Numbered from the stretch's first letter, positions 11,490 through 28,597 are shown. The stretch is 64,000 nt of DNA from Latrodectus hesperus (GCA_037975125.1 JAJQOW010000014.1:17931264-17995263); one strand, 5' to 3'. Made by a program: numbers and translations. Notes: generated by a model not told the origin, from the sequence alone.

Positions 11490-12848
11490 ATAAGTCTAAT
11501 AGATTTAAAGAATTCGTCTTTCATTAATAGTAGGTGAAGTTGACATTTCATTTGAAAAAAAAATTATGAGATATTTTTAATATTTCGTTGTTTTCCTAGT
11601 CTAGATTGAATTTGATGTTTAAGAGCTGTTTTCTCAATCAAAATAAGATTTTTATATATACAATGCAGTACAATATACAATCAAGAATGAAATCATATTA
11701 AGAAGCATTTTTTCTTATGATTTCAGTCCTGCTGATATCAAATTTGTTGATTAAATGGAAACTGAACATGAACACACACACTACAAAGATCTTCAATATT
11801 TTTCTTTTTTTATTAATATTTCCAAAATTTTCGTAGCATATTTGGATTTAGTCTAGGCCAAATTATCATCGGGATAAGTTAATTTCCATTGGAATCCAGT
11901 AATATATTTTAATATAAAATTTATTCATGCACTTTTAGTATTTTCATTTTTAAGTAATGTATGTTGCCATAGTGACAAAATTATTATATGATGTCTTATT
12001 TTATGTAAATTAAATAGGGATTTAAAATATCTGCATTTCTTTGAACTAATCTATAAAATGTAATGTAAAATTATATTTAATTATGTTTTAATTTTTTTAT
12101 GAAGAAATCATTTTGTTATTATTTTAATCACATTACATGAAAGTAGTACAGAATTCTATGACAATTAAATGTAGTGTTTTATTTCAGATAAACCATATGC
12201 TATAAAGACGAGTATAAGGAATTAGAGCTTGCAACAAAATGGAGATTCATTTGTTGTTACTCTAAACATTTTGATTCATAATCTTGACAGGATTCACTTT
12301 CATTATCTCATTACTTTTTAGCGAAAATAGAGAAGAAATATAGTAAAAATTATGCCACTTCCAGTACTATGTGTATCATTTTATTATATTTTAAATTCCA
12401 AAATAAATCAAGAAAATTATAGGAAAAAAATTGCAGACACCCATTGTTATAACACAAAATCAATATAATTTAAATTGCAAACATTACTGATGATTTGATA
12501 AAATACATGTACAAAGTAATAAAATTTAAAAAAATTAAATTTACAAATTTAAAAGTACAAGAAAATAAGCTCTTTTACTAGTATAAACTTTTAACTATGT
12601 AAATTAGTATTTCAATAGCAATAAAAGATTCCTTTAAAAGATTGCTTTTAACCAAGTTTATTTTAAAATGCAAAATGTAAAATATTAAGGGAATTTTATG
12701 ATGTAACTTGATTTTTTTTAATACTTTGTATAAACATATAATTAATTTGATTAAATTTAAGTTTCCAAACTTGTAAATTCAAAAGACTAAGCATTCAATG
12801 TTTTAATGACAAATTTGAACACCTTAAAGAGGAAGGTATTAGAATTTC

Positions 12849-12849
<1 letters not shown>
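11490..12849. other. A+T-rich sequence, no gene recognised
   Basis: Long A and T runs with short frames. Nothing supportable was found on either strand. Confidence 0.5.

Positions 12850-12904
<55 letters not shown>
12850..12904. repeat. (TA)n microsatellite, left of LINE fragment
   Basis: About 27 TA units immediately before the retrotransposon 3' fragment. A second, longer array follows the fragment at 13109. Confidence 0.96.
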
Positions 12905-12907
<3 letters not shown>

Positions 12908-12909
12908 CA

Positions 12910-15748
<2,839 letters not shown>

Positions 15749-15760
15749 ATATGTTTCTGT

Positions 15761-16064
15761 AGCCGCCCAACTTGTCAGCGTGCTTGACTGCGGATAAGGA
15801 GGTCCTGGGTTCGAATCCCGGTTCGGGCATGGATGTATTTTCTCACTCTATCTCCTGTCTTTGTCCTTTCCTTGTATGAATGAGGTGTGAATGGTTGCCT
15901 ACCCTATTAACGGGTACCTATGGCATGTGTGTAGAGCAAAGTCGTACTTTCACCTTCATGGTGCTCTGATTAAAACGAAAGACCCTCGCAATTGACTTAA
16001 ATTCACATAGCCAAGGCATTGTAAGCTTGGCTTGTCCAAGTGTCATTAGTAACAACAACAACAA
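15761..16064 (+). mobile_element. SINE-2 (tRNA-derived), full length, A box deleted
   Basis: The head gccgcccaacttg is followed by a B box (ggttcgaatcc, 15808-15818), then gggcatggatgt, a pyrimidine-rich ctgtctttgtcctttcc, ccctattaacgggtac and a tail aacaacaacaaca. It is flanked by a 12-bp duplication, atatgtttctgt (15749-15760 and 16065-16076). Compared with the copy at 16757, it lacks 8 bases (ctagtgga) from the A-box region, which should weaken polymerase III initiation. The lesion could have come after insertion. Confidence 0.9.
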
Positions 16065-16076
16065 ATATGTTTCTGT

Positions 16077-16744
16077 TTACCTCAAAGAGTTCTTTGTTTT
16101 CAATCTTTTTAAGACAGGTATTTTAGACAGAGCATATTTATTGATAGTGAAACTATAAAAGGATTATGCTTTTTTGCGAATTTTTAGTTTTTATTCGTAA
16201 GAAGCTGAACAAACGTTCAGAAATGCAGAGCTCCTATTTTTTATTGATCTCCAGTCAATCGATTTATAGGCAATCCTTCATTTTCGACATTTTACATAGA
16301 AAATGATTTATAACCTATTTGTTTAATTCTATTAAAATATCCATTTCAGATAATATATTTCTAATAGAAATAGCATGAGATTATTAAATTTTTTTATTAA
16401 ATGGGAATTCTAAGAATTTCCATAACGTAATATTTACTTCTAATCTGGAGAAATTATCATGATTAAAAAAAGAAATCAATTTTCATATAAAATACATATA
16501 AATCATATCTAACTGTCGCTGAGGGTTGTATAATCTTCTTAATATTTTGAATTAGATAATTTGATTTTATAAAATGGAAAATATACATAAAAATTTGATT
16601 TTAAGAACTATGATAAAAAATTATAGAATCATGTTTGCTATTGCTAATAAATTTTATAATTTTAGATAAAAAAATATTCTTTTACAAAGTTTGACTTTCA
16701 ATTATGTTTATCTACTTATAGTAAAAATTTGATTAACATTCAGG
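16077..16744. other. A+T-rich spacer between two SINE-2 copies
   Basis: No gene or repeat recognised. The two flanking SINEs are in the same orientation but have different target duplications, so they are separate insertions. Confidence 0.5.
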
Positions 16745-16756
16745 AATGATTTTGAA

Positions 16757-17025
16757 GCCGCCCAACTTGTCTAGTGGACAGCGTGCCTGACTGCGGTTAG
16801 GGAGGTCCTGGGTTCGAATCCCGGTTCTGGCATAGATGTGCTTTCTATCTCTATCTATCCTGTCTTTGTCCTTTCTTTGTGGGTTGTGAATGGTTGTCTA
16901 CCCTATAAACGAGTACTTATATCATAGGTGTACTGAGGAATTCGGACTCCAGACCAAAATATGGTTGGAAAAGTGGAGCAGCGCACAGCATAATTCCAGC
17001 CTAGCTGGCACACGACGACAACAAC
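16757..17025 (+). mobile_element. SINE-2 (tRNA-derived), full length
   Basis: Both polymerase III boxes are present: tagtggacagcg (16772-16783) and ggttcgaatcc (16811-16821). The body has gtctttgtcctttctttg and ccctataaacg (16901-16911). The 3' part passes through gcctagctggcacacg into a gacaacaac tail. It is flanked by a perfect 12-bp duplication, aatgattttgaa (16745-16756 and 17026-17037). Its 3' half differs from the copy at 15761 after about position 16935 but matches the copy at 35524, so at least two subfamilies exist. Confidence 0.92.
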
Positions 17026-17242
17026 AATGATTTTGAAAATTCTTAATGAAAAAAACAGAATTGATTATCACACTGAATTTAATCGAATTAATAGGAGTAC
17101 TTATCATTGTTAAATTTATTTTAATTATACAGAATAAGAAAGTATTACCCTTAAAAAAGTGATACTATGACAGGATTTAAAACGTTTTTCTTCATTATTG
17201 TAAATTAAATTAAGAAATATAATTTAAAGAACTTACATTAAA

Positions 17243-17524
17243 TATAACTAAAACTAAACCTGTGCACGATATCCCATGTGGGATGATACTTATAGTGCGC
17301 ATATTTGCTTTTCTGTCCAAAAGCCAATGGGTGCGAAGCATATTTCCTAGTTAGATGGCCAGGATAAAGCGAAGCCCCACTGTTTAATTCCCAAGCATGC
17401 TTGGTACTCAGCTTATCGACCCACTGAAGGTATGAAAGACTGAGTTGAGCTTGCCCAGCCCGAGGATCAAACTTCGAACTAGCGCCTTAGGAATCGGAAG
17501 TGCTATTACTAAACCACCGAGCTT
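17243..17524 (-). mobile_element. SINE-1 (tRNA-derived), reverse orientation
   Basis: On the minus strand it shows ggtggtttagtaatagc (A box region), a decayed B box (gtttgatcct), gcatgcttgggaat and cccacatgggatatcgtg, the same order as 7848-8129. The likely target duplication is cttacattaaa (17232-17242) against cttacgttaga (17525-17535), two mismatches. It is more diverged than the 7.8-kb copy and therefore older. Confidence 0.85.
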
Positions 17525-17535
17525 CTTACGTTAGA

Positions 17536-18860
17536 AGTAAAAATATTTCATTTCTAGGATGAATTTTATGTTAATATATATTTAGTTGCCGGAAAAACTG
17601 TATACATACCGAATATCAAGTAGGCGATCGTGAGAATGCAAAACCGGCAGATTACGAGGGATGGACGCAACTAATGTGTGAAGTTATGCTATAGAGGCAA
17701 TTCACACCTTAAATCCTGCAAGGAAATGCACAAATCAATAAAGTAGGTGGTAATACAGATATTTTTTTTGTACAGGATTTGTAAAGGTATCTAAATATAC
17801 ACAATAATATTCATGTTTTGAGGCTTAGGAAGTATCTAAAATCGGAAGGGTGATATGGGAACAAAACTGATGCAGTTCTTGACATGTGGGACAGTGTTTT
17901 TTGTCTTTTTGCTATGCTCACGCACATAGACATAATTGAGCATAAGTGATTAAATGGGATGCTTTTGTATTAGTCATCTGTCAGATTCATCTCTAGGATT
18001 CATCGTATTAATTATTCTAAATCATGCCATCAGAAAGACACCACAAATATGAATAGTTTTCTATGTTGAAAAGTAGGGTTCGTAAATTCATAAGGTTATC
18101 TCTATACCTTCATGCATGCATTTATCTATTCGAAAATTGGAAGCTAAACACATCAGACAACAAAACGTGTCTCTAGTCATCATGTCAGCATTGGTATAAT
18201 GTTTTGACACCGTCTAAAGTATAGCCTAAAATCATAAGGCTGTTGTAAAGGATTTTAATATCTACACTGTAAATTGTGATTTTTGGAGAATTTTTTTCTA
18301 TAGTGGGTTCTATTCGAGAATAGAAAATGAAAAAGCAGAAAATTCCCAAGCATTGACAGAGGTGCATGCCAAAGACAGATGCTATCTTCCACTGTTGAAT
18401 AGTTGTTGAGATCAATCTTGCAACCTTTAGCTTGAAGGAGCTCTGTCCTACCTTAGGCCTTGATGAGCCCTTAGGAATAAAGCTTTCTAAGGTGCAGTCA
18501 ATTATATTACAAATATGAGATTTTAGTTACAAAAACCTATATTAACGATGGCTAATTTAATATTTCACATGCTGACTTTTTGTTTTGGACTCTGAATCCC
18601 AGAAATTTAGAAAAGTTTTTCGCGTCTAACTCGTTTAAAAATTTTCGCAGTCATCCTTGATCTCGTTTCATAAGGATTTTTATCCAGTCGTATAGCAGAT
18701 GTAAATGAACATTCATGACAATTTAAAGTTCATCGTTATTTCAAAGACATTATGTCATATCTCACATGTCACCAATTATAACAACATGCTTAAAGTCACT
18801 TGATAACCAATCATTTAAGCAATATTAATAGATCCAATCTTTTTTCTAGACATCTGTTAT
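17536..18860. other. Unique sequence, no gene recognised
   Basis: More complex in base composition than most of the window, but without a frame or terminal structure I can assign. A minus-strand frame at 18185-18415 has no motif. Confidence 0.4.
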
Positions 18861-19238
18861 TTGCACGCACATGTGCATTCTAGAACAATGTCGTCCTCAG
18901 AGCTGACCTCTAGAGTTCGGATGGCTATCAATGCTACTTTTAGGGATACCATTCCTACCCACGAATGGTACACATGCAAACATCCTGGTTCCGCACTAGT
19001 GGGTAAACACAAGAGATGCAGCCAAATGGCTTTGACAAGACTGCGAAGTGGCCACCTGCTTGCTCAGAGACACGTCTCTGGTACCAAGGTCTACCCTCTC
19101 TGTCCCAAATGTCGAGTGGTTCAGGCCTCCCCATCTCATATTTTTCAGTGCATTGGGTGTGAGAGAGGGGACATGGAGTTGAGACCGGAGGTGGTGCTTG
19201 AGAGACTGACTATTTTTGGATTCATGGGGATGGTGTGA
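18861..19238 (+). pseudogene. LINE ORF2 C-terminal fragment (post-RNase H region)
   Basis: An open frame of 125 codons, truncated at its 5' side. It reads HEWYTCKHPG, then QMALTRLRSGHLLAQ, then LCPKCRVVQASPSHIFQCIGC and ends FGFMGMV before a TGA at 19236. The order HEWY..HPG, TALxRLRSGH, CPxC-x6-SPxHxxxC and a hydrophobic end is the region after the RNase H domain in many arthropod non-LTR retrotransposon polyproteins; the Cys and His residues look like a small metal-binding knuckle. Reverse transcriptase, endonuclease and most of RNase H are missing. The Met at 18861 is arbitrary, since the true frame would enter from upstream. No stop lies inside, so the copy is fairly young. Confidence 0.8.
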
Positions 19239-19275
19239 TGGTACTGTCACGCCAGTCGGGGATAAGAAACAACAA
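18861..19275 (+). mobile_element. 5'-truncated LINE copy with AAC-rich tail
   Basis: The coding stub is followed by a short 3' UTR (ggtactgtcacgccagtcgg) and a tail aagaaacaacaacag. The tail resembles those of the SINE-2 copies (aacaacaacaaca). The 5' limit is uncertain. Confidence 0.7.
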
Positions 19276-19283
19276 CAGAACAA

Positions 19284-22200
19284 TGCATAGTCAATTCGAG
19301 AAAAATCTTTTTTTTATTTTCATATGCACACTTGTGCTAGTTCCTTTTGTTCTTAACATAAATCAATCATTGTTTGAAATTTCATATTAAAATATATTTA
19401 AAACGTTTTATTAAAAATTTCAAACCATGGAAACAGTCTTAATTTTAAAACTAATATTATCATTTCTTATTCCAAATTTCAGGATTCAAGACCGAACTTC
19501 TACTATATTATTTCTTTTAACAGATAATTAAAAAAAGTATTTTGTGAAATATTTGTGAATTTTTGTGGTTTCTGTAAATGTGTTTGTGTATGAAACGTTT
19601 TTATGAAAACATAAAGTAATTTTAAGCCTAGTCTTCAAAAATGCATAAACAAGTTTAGGAATATAAAGGACATTTTTTTCTTTATTTAATATTCATAATT
19701 TAGTGACTTTTCTTTAAAAACTTTTCTTTTAAGAAAACAAAGGTATTTTTAAAGGCATTTCTATACATAATATTTCATGTTTAATCAGTACGCTTTCAAC
19801 AAATGGGACTTAAATTCTTAAATATAAAAAATAGCTTTTAGCTTAAAATAAGTAAACTAAAAATTATACTGAACTTGGTTGAGAAAACAATCACAAGTAG
19901 TAAGAAAAAGTCACATTAAGAATAATTATATTTATCAAATTATTTGTTCATTTCATTTTAATATGAAGACTATTTTTAATCGAAACAATAACTAAGAATT
20001 TTGTACGTGTATATATGGAGGAAATTTAGATCTACCAAAAATATGAAATTTATAATTTTTGTTGTAATTACTAAGTATATTATTACCTCGTAAATAATAC
20101 AAAAATTTCAGCAGCTGCTAAATAAATAGGTAAATGTCTACCTAGTTGTAATTAATATTCCAAGAATTAATTTTTAAAAATCTACTAATTTATAATACAG
20201 GTTAAATCAAATGAAATTCCCCAGCTGAACCTTAAAAAAACAGTGTTTTAAAATCAATAAAGCAAACCTTAGTCTATTCTTGTAAAATTTAATATACTGT
20301 AATCAGAATCGATCCTTCTCGTTTAAATCAAGAATTTATTCTGATAAGAAATATCACTTTCTTCGTCACATCCTTTAATTGAAAAGACACCCTAGCACAC
20401 AGCTCAAATTATATATTTACCTCAAGTATTTTTACTTCTGAAGTGTAAACACAAATATTGCTCCATGACAGATCCTCTTAAATATTTCAGAATAACAAAT
20501 ATTTCTTGAGAATCCGATGAAAAGAAATAAAAGGGAAAAATAATGACTCCGCAGAATACATTCCTAAAGAATAAAATGTCAAGTTTGGGAAACTATTTTT
20601 CGACTACAAATAATGGGGGAGGACAAGTTCTTTGTGGAGACCTCCCCGAAATCTATTCATGTTTTGTTTGCTTTCGGGGAAGGGGGAGGAGTAGAAGATG
20701 CGGAACATACTGCATACATCTTGGAAGAAGAGGAGTTGGGAAAGAAAGGGGGAAAATGGAAAGGGAGGGAGTTAAATGATTAATAATAATCCTTGTCATA
20801 AAGTTGTCGCCAGATTTGTTGGTTGCTTCTTTAAGAATGAATGTAAATGCAACTCAGAAACTTCGTTTTTCTAAGATCTTCGTAAGGGGGTGTTTCTTAA
20901 ATAAATGTGTTACTTGCTCTTTGTTTATTAGATTACATAAAAGGAGCAACAAGAAAATTTTTTCGGAATCATTTATGAGATTTTTATCAGTTATGATGTT
21001 TGCTTTTTTCCGATTATCATGTAAATTATGTATATGATTGGAAGATATGTCAGAAGTATTGATATATACTCTACTTATTGAAAAAAATTTGCATTTGATG
21101 TATGAAAAATATTTTATAATTTTCTTAATTGAGTAAATAATAATGTTATCAAGTATAATAGATACTATTTATGTGTTACACTTTTCACATAATGACAGTT
21201 TGATTACTAGAAAATATTATAATTATTCTGGTAATTTATATTGTATTTAATAATTATACTGGTAATTCTATTGTATTCTGGTATTACCAAGAATTACCAA
21301 GTAAAATATACTTGTAATTCTATTGTGATTAAAATTTCAGCTGCTGAAAATTTCACATCAATGCAAATAAAGAATGAGAAAAAATCTAACAATTTTCTCG
21401 CTTATTAATCATAAAATCAAAGTAAAAAATTATTTAAAACTAAGTGGAATATTATCTGGAAATTACTGAAATTTAATATCAAATGCTTTTAAATCTAAAT
21501 TTTTTACTAAGCTGTCAAGAACTACTATCTCAAATCACGAAACTGAGCTTAATGCGATTTCGAAAATAATGAAATAAGATTTTAGTTAGCAAAAAAAAAA
21601 ATTATAAATAAATAAATTAGTTTTTTTTTTTTTTTAAATATGATTGTGATAATAGGTCTTGTATTGTAAAAAATTACTTGTATTTCTACCCTCAAAATTT
21701 TCTGCAGCTGGAATTGAAACATACAAGATTATTATATTTTTTGCAATCATGCAGGTGATAAGAAAAAATAATTAGATTTATTGTTGATTTGGATAATACT
21801 GGATACATTCTGATTGAATTTAAATCGAATTGAGCAAGTATGAGAGATACGAGTACTTAATTCATGCAACCTCAGATCGATGTCAAAGCTCTTTAATCAT
21901 ATTAACTATCGCATGTGATTTGGGCAATCCATTATCTGGTAATAATAAGGGTTGATAGATCCAACAGTTGATCACATTTTATGTCCAGAACTGTCAGGGT
22001 ATTACAGGCAAAGGTTTGGTATGTACGAACATGTTGAAACATAATCATTTAATAAGAGGATAAGCTAAGACCACAGTCTTAACTGTTCTTAAAATGTATA
22101 AAATGCAACGGGATTGGCTTATATCTATAGCCATGTCATAAAAAAGCGATTGCAATGCATATCGAATATCATCTCATATAATTAGGTTTTAAACTGAATC

Positions 22201-22497
22201 CTATTATAATAATGACTACAAACTAGGGAATTTTTTTTTCTCTTCATTGTTTTTATATGCAAATGTGTTTTTGTTGGTACTTGTACTGTTGATATTTGTC
22301 TGAGAAAACTTTCCATTTCATCATTGCATCACTGTATGTGAACAATTATTTTAACATCGTTATAGAAAGATGCCAAAATGTGTGATGATCTGAGGCATTA
22401 CTGCACTGTCCACGTGGTTATTTTTTTCCTGCTTTGGTTAAAAGTTTTAATAAGATAATTTTATTGGATAATATAAATAATCTTAAGAGATTTACCC
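19284..22497. other. A+T-rich sequence, no gene recognised
   Basis: Contains a purine-rich patch at 20.66-20.78 kb with several G runs (gggg, ggggg, ggg) inside an open frame at 20543-20779 that shows no motif. It also has local repeats of ggtaatt and attgtatt around 21.23-21.32 kb. Confidence 0.4.
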
Positions 22498-22985
22498 TTA
22501 GAAGGTAGAGACTGTATGATACTTATCGAACCTGGCCCTCTTTTTAAGCCAGGAGCGCCCCTCTGATTTACGTGCCGGACAGGTGATGCCATATGTAACC
22601 TGACTTGAACAGGACTTATAATAAAGGGAAAGAGTAACAGCTTCTGTAGTCCTCAGAGATCTGGAGCAACATAGACAAGCTAATGGTAGAAGCCTGATTT
22701 TTCTCCGAGGAATGCCTGTTAGCTTTAGCTGTGCATAATGGATCATGGCATGGGTGCTTGATGCTTGGGTGACTCTGACAGGAACTATGTCCCTGCCGCT
22801 TTTTGCCCATTCCATCCAGTGTCACTCCCTCACTATGGTGAGGCAGCTAACAGGACTAGAGGGAGAATTTTTCTAAGCCTCTTTATGTTTTTGGATTTCC
22901 TGGCTGCTTATGGACTTGTGGCGTTGGTCTAATACTAGAATTGGACCATCTGGAATTAGTAACATCAACAACATTGGACAATATA
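22498..22985. repeat. Unclassified repeat candidate
   Basis: About 490 bp that are sharply richer in G+C than both flanks, ending on the plus strand in ggaattagtaacatcaacaac. That ending resembles the 3' tail of the SINE-2 and LINE copies in this window (attagtaacaacaacaac at 16050). The minus strand has two overlapping open frames (22498-22815 and 22616-22825) without recognised motifs. It may be a LINE 3' fragment or an unknown SINE. No target duplication was found. Confidence 0.4.
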
Positions 22986-24551
22986 TTAGTCTGTCAAGTG
23001 TTGGTTATCCTTTGCAACTGGGATGTAGCATGATATAGAGTATGATTCTTCTAAATCTATTGATTTTATTTTTGACCGGAAATCAGACATCGTAATATTT
23101 TCTTCCGAAGCATAAGCCTTAATCAGACTAAGTATCGATCTTACAATAGCAAATTCCACACTTACTTCTTGGTATATTTCTAGTGATTATACTATCACAC
23201 AAACATAAAGTAAATTTTCATATAGGATTTTAAATTTAAAATATTGCCACATAATATCCACTTATATGCAACAATTCTTGTGTGCTGAACGGAGATAATA
23301 ATTACTGACAAAATTTAGTTACATTACATAGGCTGGAATGTTAATTACTTGGAATTTTTAGCATTTAAAATTTTTTGAGGTAAAATTTGATGTTTTTTTA
23401 AAACTTTGATACTCTAGAATTTCATAGTAAAAAATTTATTAATGATTAAATCAAGCTGAGTTTAAGAATATTAAATGTGGAAAGTAAAGGATATTAAACA
23501 ACTGAAGATGCAATCTGTAATATACTGCAAATATTTGACTTTTCTGATGATATAATAAGAGATATTCATTAAGCTATTAATAGATATAGTATTAAAATAG
23601 CATTTTGAATTACAATATAATTTTTAGATATAAGCGGATAGAGATTTGGAGAAAAATAAATTTTGAAAAATATTTTTTTTCAGGAATTAAATGAAAATTA
23701 TCGAATTTAGAACAATATTTTAAAATGAGTTAATGTCGTAAAATCTGAAAAATTGTAAAGAATAAAATGATGTATGAATATGGAATGTGTAACTAGAAAA
23801 AATTATGACAAAAAGAATAGGTATTAAGGAAAAGTTCTGGTTAAAATATATAATTTTTTGATTGCTTGAACACAGATAATCAAATATTAAAAATAAAAAC
23901 CAGATATTGGTGGCCAAAAAAATGTTATTGGAAAAAATTCCTACAGATTAAATATAACCTAAGCTGATTAAATCGAAGACAGAAATATTTCCCAAATTAT
24001 TTACTATTTATTTTAAGAATTTTTATTTTCATTTACTTCATTTCAACATGGTTGCATCGAATATTTATGATTTCTTTCCCTGCACTTCTTATGGTTTTTT
24101 TCCACCAGATTAGGAAACGTATTATTCTAAATATTTAAGGTAATATTATTATAAAAATAAATTACATTATTATTATTATTATAAAAGTAAATACATTACA
24201 GTTTCTTAAAAAATACATTTGAAACTACAATCAATAATATTTAAATTAAAATTGTTGTACAAACGAATAAAAGTTTTGATCAAAATGTCTTTGACATTAA
24301 ATATTAAAGATTGCAAGTACAACTTAACAATATTGAGAAAATTTCTCCCAGAGAATGACATAACAATGTAATTAGTAATTGTCTTTCAAATTATTTTTGT
24401 ATTAAGAGAACATTTATCTATTTTCTTGCCTTACCTTATTATACACAAAAAGTAGTTTTTTCCAAATTTTTATATTTTCAACGGTTTTTTTCTAGTATAT
24501 TAAAATTATTCAAATAATAAGAATAATAATAAGAAAGGTTCAAATTATAAG
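22986..24551. other. A+T-rich sequence, no gene recognised
   Basis: Short (ATT)n tract near 24165-24181. Nothing else supportable. Confidence 0.5.
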
Positions 24552-24720
24552 TATGGCTTTTCTGCACTGGCCCTCAAAGAAAATAGAAAATGGAACAAAG
24601 TACCAACATGGCCAGCTTCACCAGGGCCAGTGCAGAAAACCATAATTTGTACCAATGTGGTCAACACTCCCTGATGAAGCTGGCTATGCTGGTACTTCGT
24701 TCCATTTTCTATTTTCTCTG
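24552..24720. repeat. Compound inverted repeat
   Basis: Two overlapping inverted pairs. First, ttttctgcactggccct (24558-24574) pairs perfectly with 24623-24639. Second, 24575-24626 pairs with 24669-24720 over about 52 bases with a handful of mismatches. The two pairings share bases, so only one can form at a time. No coding capacity. It may be a rearranged foldback or MITE-like element; no target duplication was identified. Confidence 0.85.
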
Positions 24721-26932
<2,212 letters not shown>

Positions 26933-26959
26933 CCTGTGTTAACTCGAAGGGAGGTCAGT

Positions 26960-27500
26960 CTTAATAATTCAAATAAGAACATTGCTCAAACAGTCATACA
27001 CAAGAAGTTGACCAACAAATTTTGAGTCACAATGAGTGAACATACCATAAGTCATTGACTGGTTCATGTTATTTAATATGGATTGGGGTTTTCAATGAAA
27101 CCTCTTATTGATAAAAATCAGATTTGATTGGAATTTATTAAAATCATTAAATGTGAACAGTCAGAAAGTGTCCTTTACATAACTCAAATTCAATATGTTT
27201 GGAAATAATGGTTGATGTTGTATTTTTTACCCGAAGGGAAACAAAAGAGGAACCTAGAATGAAATCCATCTGTGATATGCGGAAATGAATCAGTAACTGT
27301 CTAGAAAGTTTGTTTTTATCATGACGGCATAGTTCCTTTCATAAGTACCTGTATGATGAGGGATCAAAATGCTTATAAGATATTTTAGAAAACCATTAGT
27401 TGCCTTTTACTTTTAAAAAGGTTACCAATAGATAGTAGTTTCAGCTGAATAATAATTCAAATCAAATCTCCAAACTGGTGAAAAATTAGCTTAAAGTTAA
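26960..27500 (+). pseudogene. Heavily decayed Tc1-like transposase relic
   Basis: Pieces in consistent order, across several stops and frame changes, follow a Tc1-family transposase. YGLGFSMKPLIDKNQI resembles the linker after the second helix-turn-helix (RKPLL..KH...RLEFA). LYITQIQYVWK sits where the first catalytic block would be. PEGKQKRNLE is followed by VTV*KVCFYHDGIVPF, matching the VMVWGCFSYxGVGP stretch, and then by MRDQNAYKIF, matching IMDxxxYxxIL. The C-terminal catalytic Asp and Glu cannot be found. The clade is closer to the long-known insect Tc1 type than to the other copies here. The identification rests on motif order, not a clean alignment. Confidence 0.55.
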
Positions 27501-28049
27501 GAAGTATTATACTTCAAACTGTATTAGTCAGTCATATTACCTTATTCAAAATGAACAACTTCGGGAACATTTTGAAAGAAAAGTTGTAGTATAGAGTCAA
27601 TTATTAAAGAAAGATTATCAACTTAAATGGAGGAAAAAATCCATAGTCTTTTTAAGAAGCTATTATTATTTTTTTTACCTAGATATTATTCTACTGTCTA
27701 TAAAAATAAAAATGTTTACACAACTAAATAATATATTTTTATTTTATTATATTAAGACGTTTAGTTTTAATAACAGTACTTAGAAAATTGAATAAACTCA
27801 GAAACTTTTAGTTAGATAAAATTAAACAAACCTTTAAAATTTTGCGCTGGATGAAGAGATGATTTCTTTAATTTTCAGAAAACTCTAGATTATTAAACTA
27901 TCTTGTTTTTGAAAGAGTTAGAACACTTAATTTATAAATTTTCAATAATTTCGCTTCAGTACTATGCAATGTATTATTCACAACTAACATATGTACATTA
28001 AATATAGCTTTTCAGAAATTTTGGTGCTATTAAACAAAAGAAATTAATT

Positions 28050-28053
<4 letters not shown>
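27501..28053. other. A+T-rich sequence, possibly the remainder of the Tc1 relic
   Basis: No motif or terminal repeat could be recognised. The expected 3' part of the relic at 26960-27500 would lie here but has decayed beyond reading. Confidence 0.4.

Positions 28054-28145
<92 letters not shown>
28054..28145. repeat. Compound (TA)n(GT)n microsatellite
   Basis: About 15 TA units (28054-28084) pass directly into about 30 GT units (28085-28145). The Tc1-like 5' fragment begins a few bases later. Confidence 0.97.
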
Positions 28146-28146
<1 letters not shown>

Positions 28147-28150
28147 ATAC

Positions 28151-28597
28151 ATTGCGGACCACCCTGAAGGAAGCATGCATTAGAGAAGGTGAGATTTGCA
28201 ATTTATTAGAATTTCAGTGCAGGCGCACATCAAGCGAGCCTGTGGTGCCACTTCAAAGCGCTATTTAAGGCTTGGAGATTTCGACAATTTCAAATTCAAA
28301 AATTATTTTCTTGTTTTTTTATTTATTTTTTATTTTTTTAAAAAGATCAATTATGCCTCATAGCGATAATTTTTTCATCAAGTATCCGAGTTCGACAGAG
28401 GAAGGATAGTGGCCTACTGAGATTGTGGATAATGTTTCAGGGAAATCGGTAGTCGTGTTGGACGAAACCTAACAACTGTAATGCGGATATAGGAACGTTG
28501 GCTGCAGGTGGGTAGGACGGACCGACGTGTTCGATCACATCCATCTCAGTGCAGCTCTTCATGTGATGACAGGCTTCTGATTTTGGAAGGAGCCACA
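28151..28597 (+). mobile_element. 5' fragment of a Tc1-like transposon
   Basis: The left end begins cattgcggaccaccctgaag, followed by about 200 bp of untranslated leader and then the first part of a transposase gene. The catalytic half and right inverted repeat are missing, so the copy is internally or terminally deleted. It lies between a (TA)n(GT)n and a (TA)n array. Confidence 0.75.
28353..28597 (+). pseudogene. Tc1-like transposase N-terminus (HTH), broken
   Basis: From a Met at 28353 (MPHSDN), then after a frameshift from 28382: VSEFDRGRIVAY*DCG*CFR, EIGSRVGRNLTTVMRI*ERW, LQVGRTDRRVRSHPSQ. This is the first helix-turn-helix and start of the second domain of a Tc1-family transposase (compare FDRGRIVAYRDCGLS..IA..VGR). 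Three in-frame stops and one frameshift are present, and coding similarity ends at 28597, before any catalytic residue. It belongs to the same broad subfamily as the element at 31167 but is clearly a different lineage. Confidence 0.8.

Noticed and set aside
20543..20779. Arg/Gly-rich protein and G-quadruplex
   Set aside because: The frame follows a purine-rich patch without motif, and the G runs do not form four closely spaced runs of three or more.
28085..28145. CRISPR-like or other regular array
   Set aside because: It is a simple dinucleotide repeat with no spacers. No CRISPR array occurs in the window, and the genome is eukaryotic.
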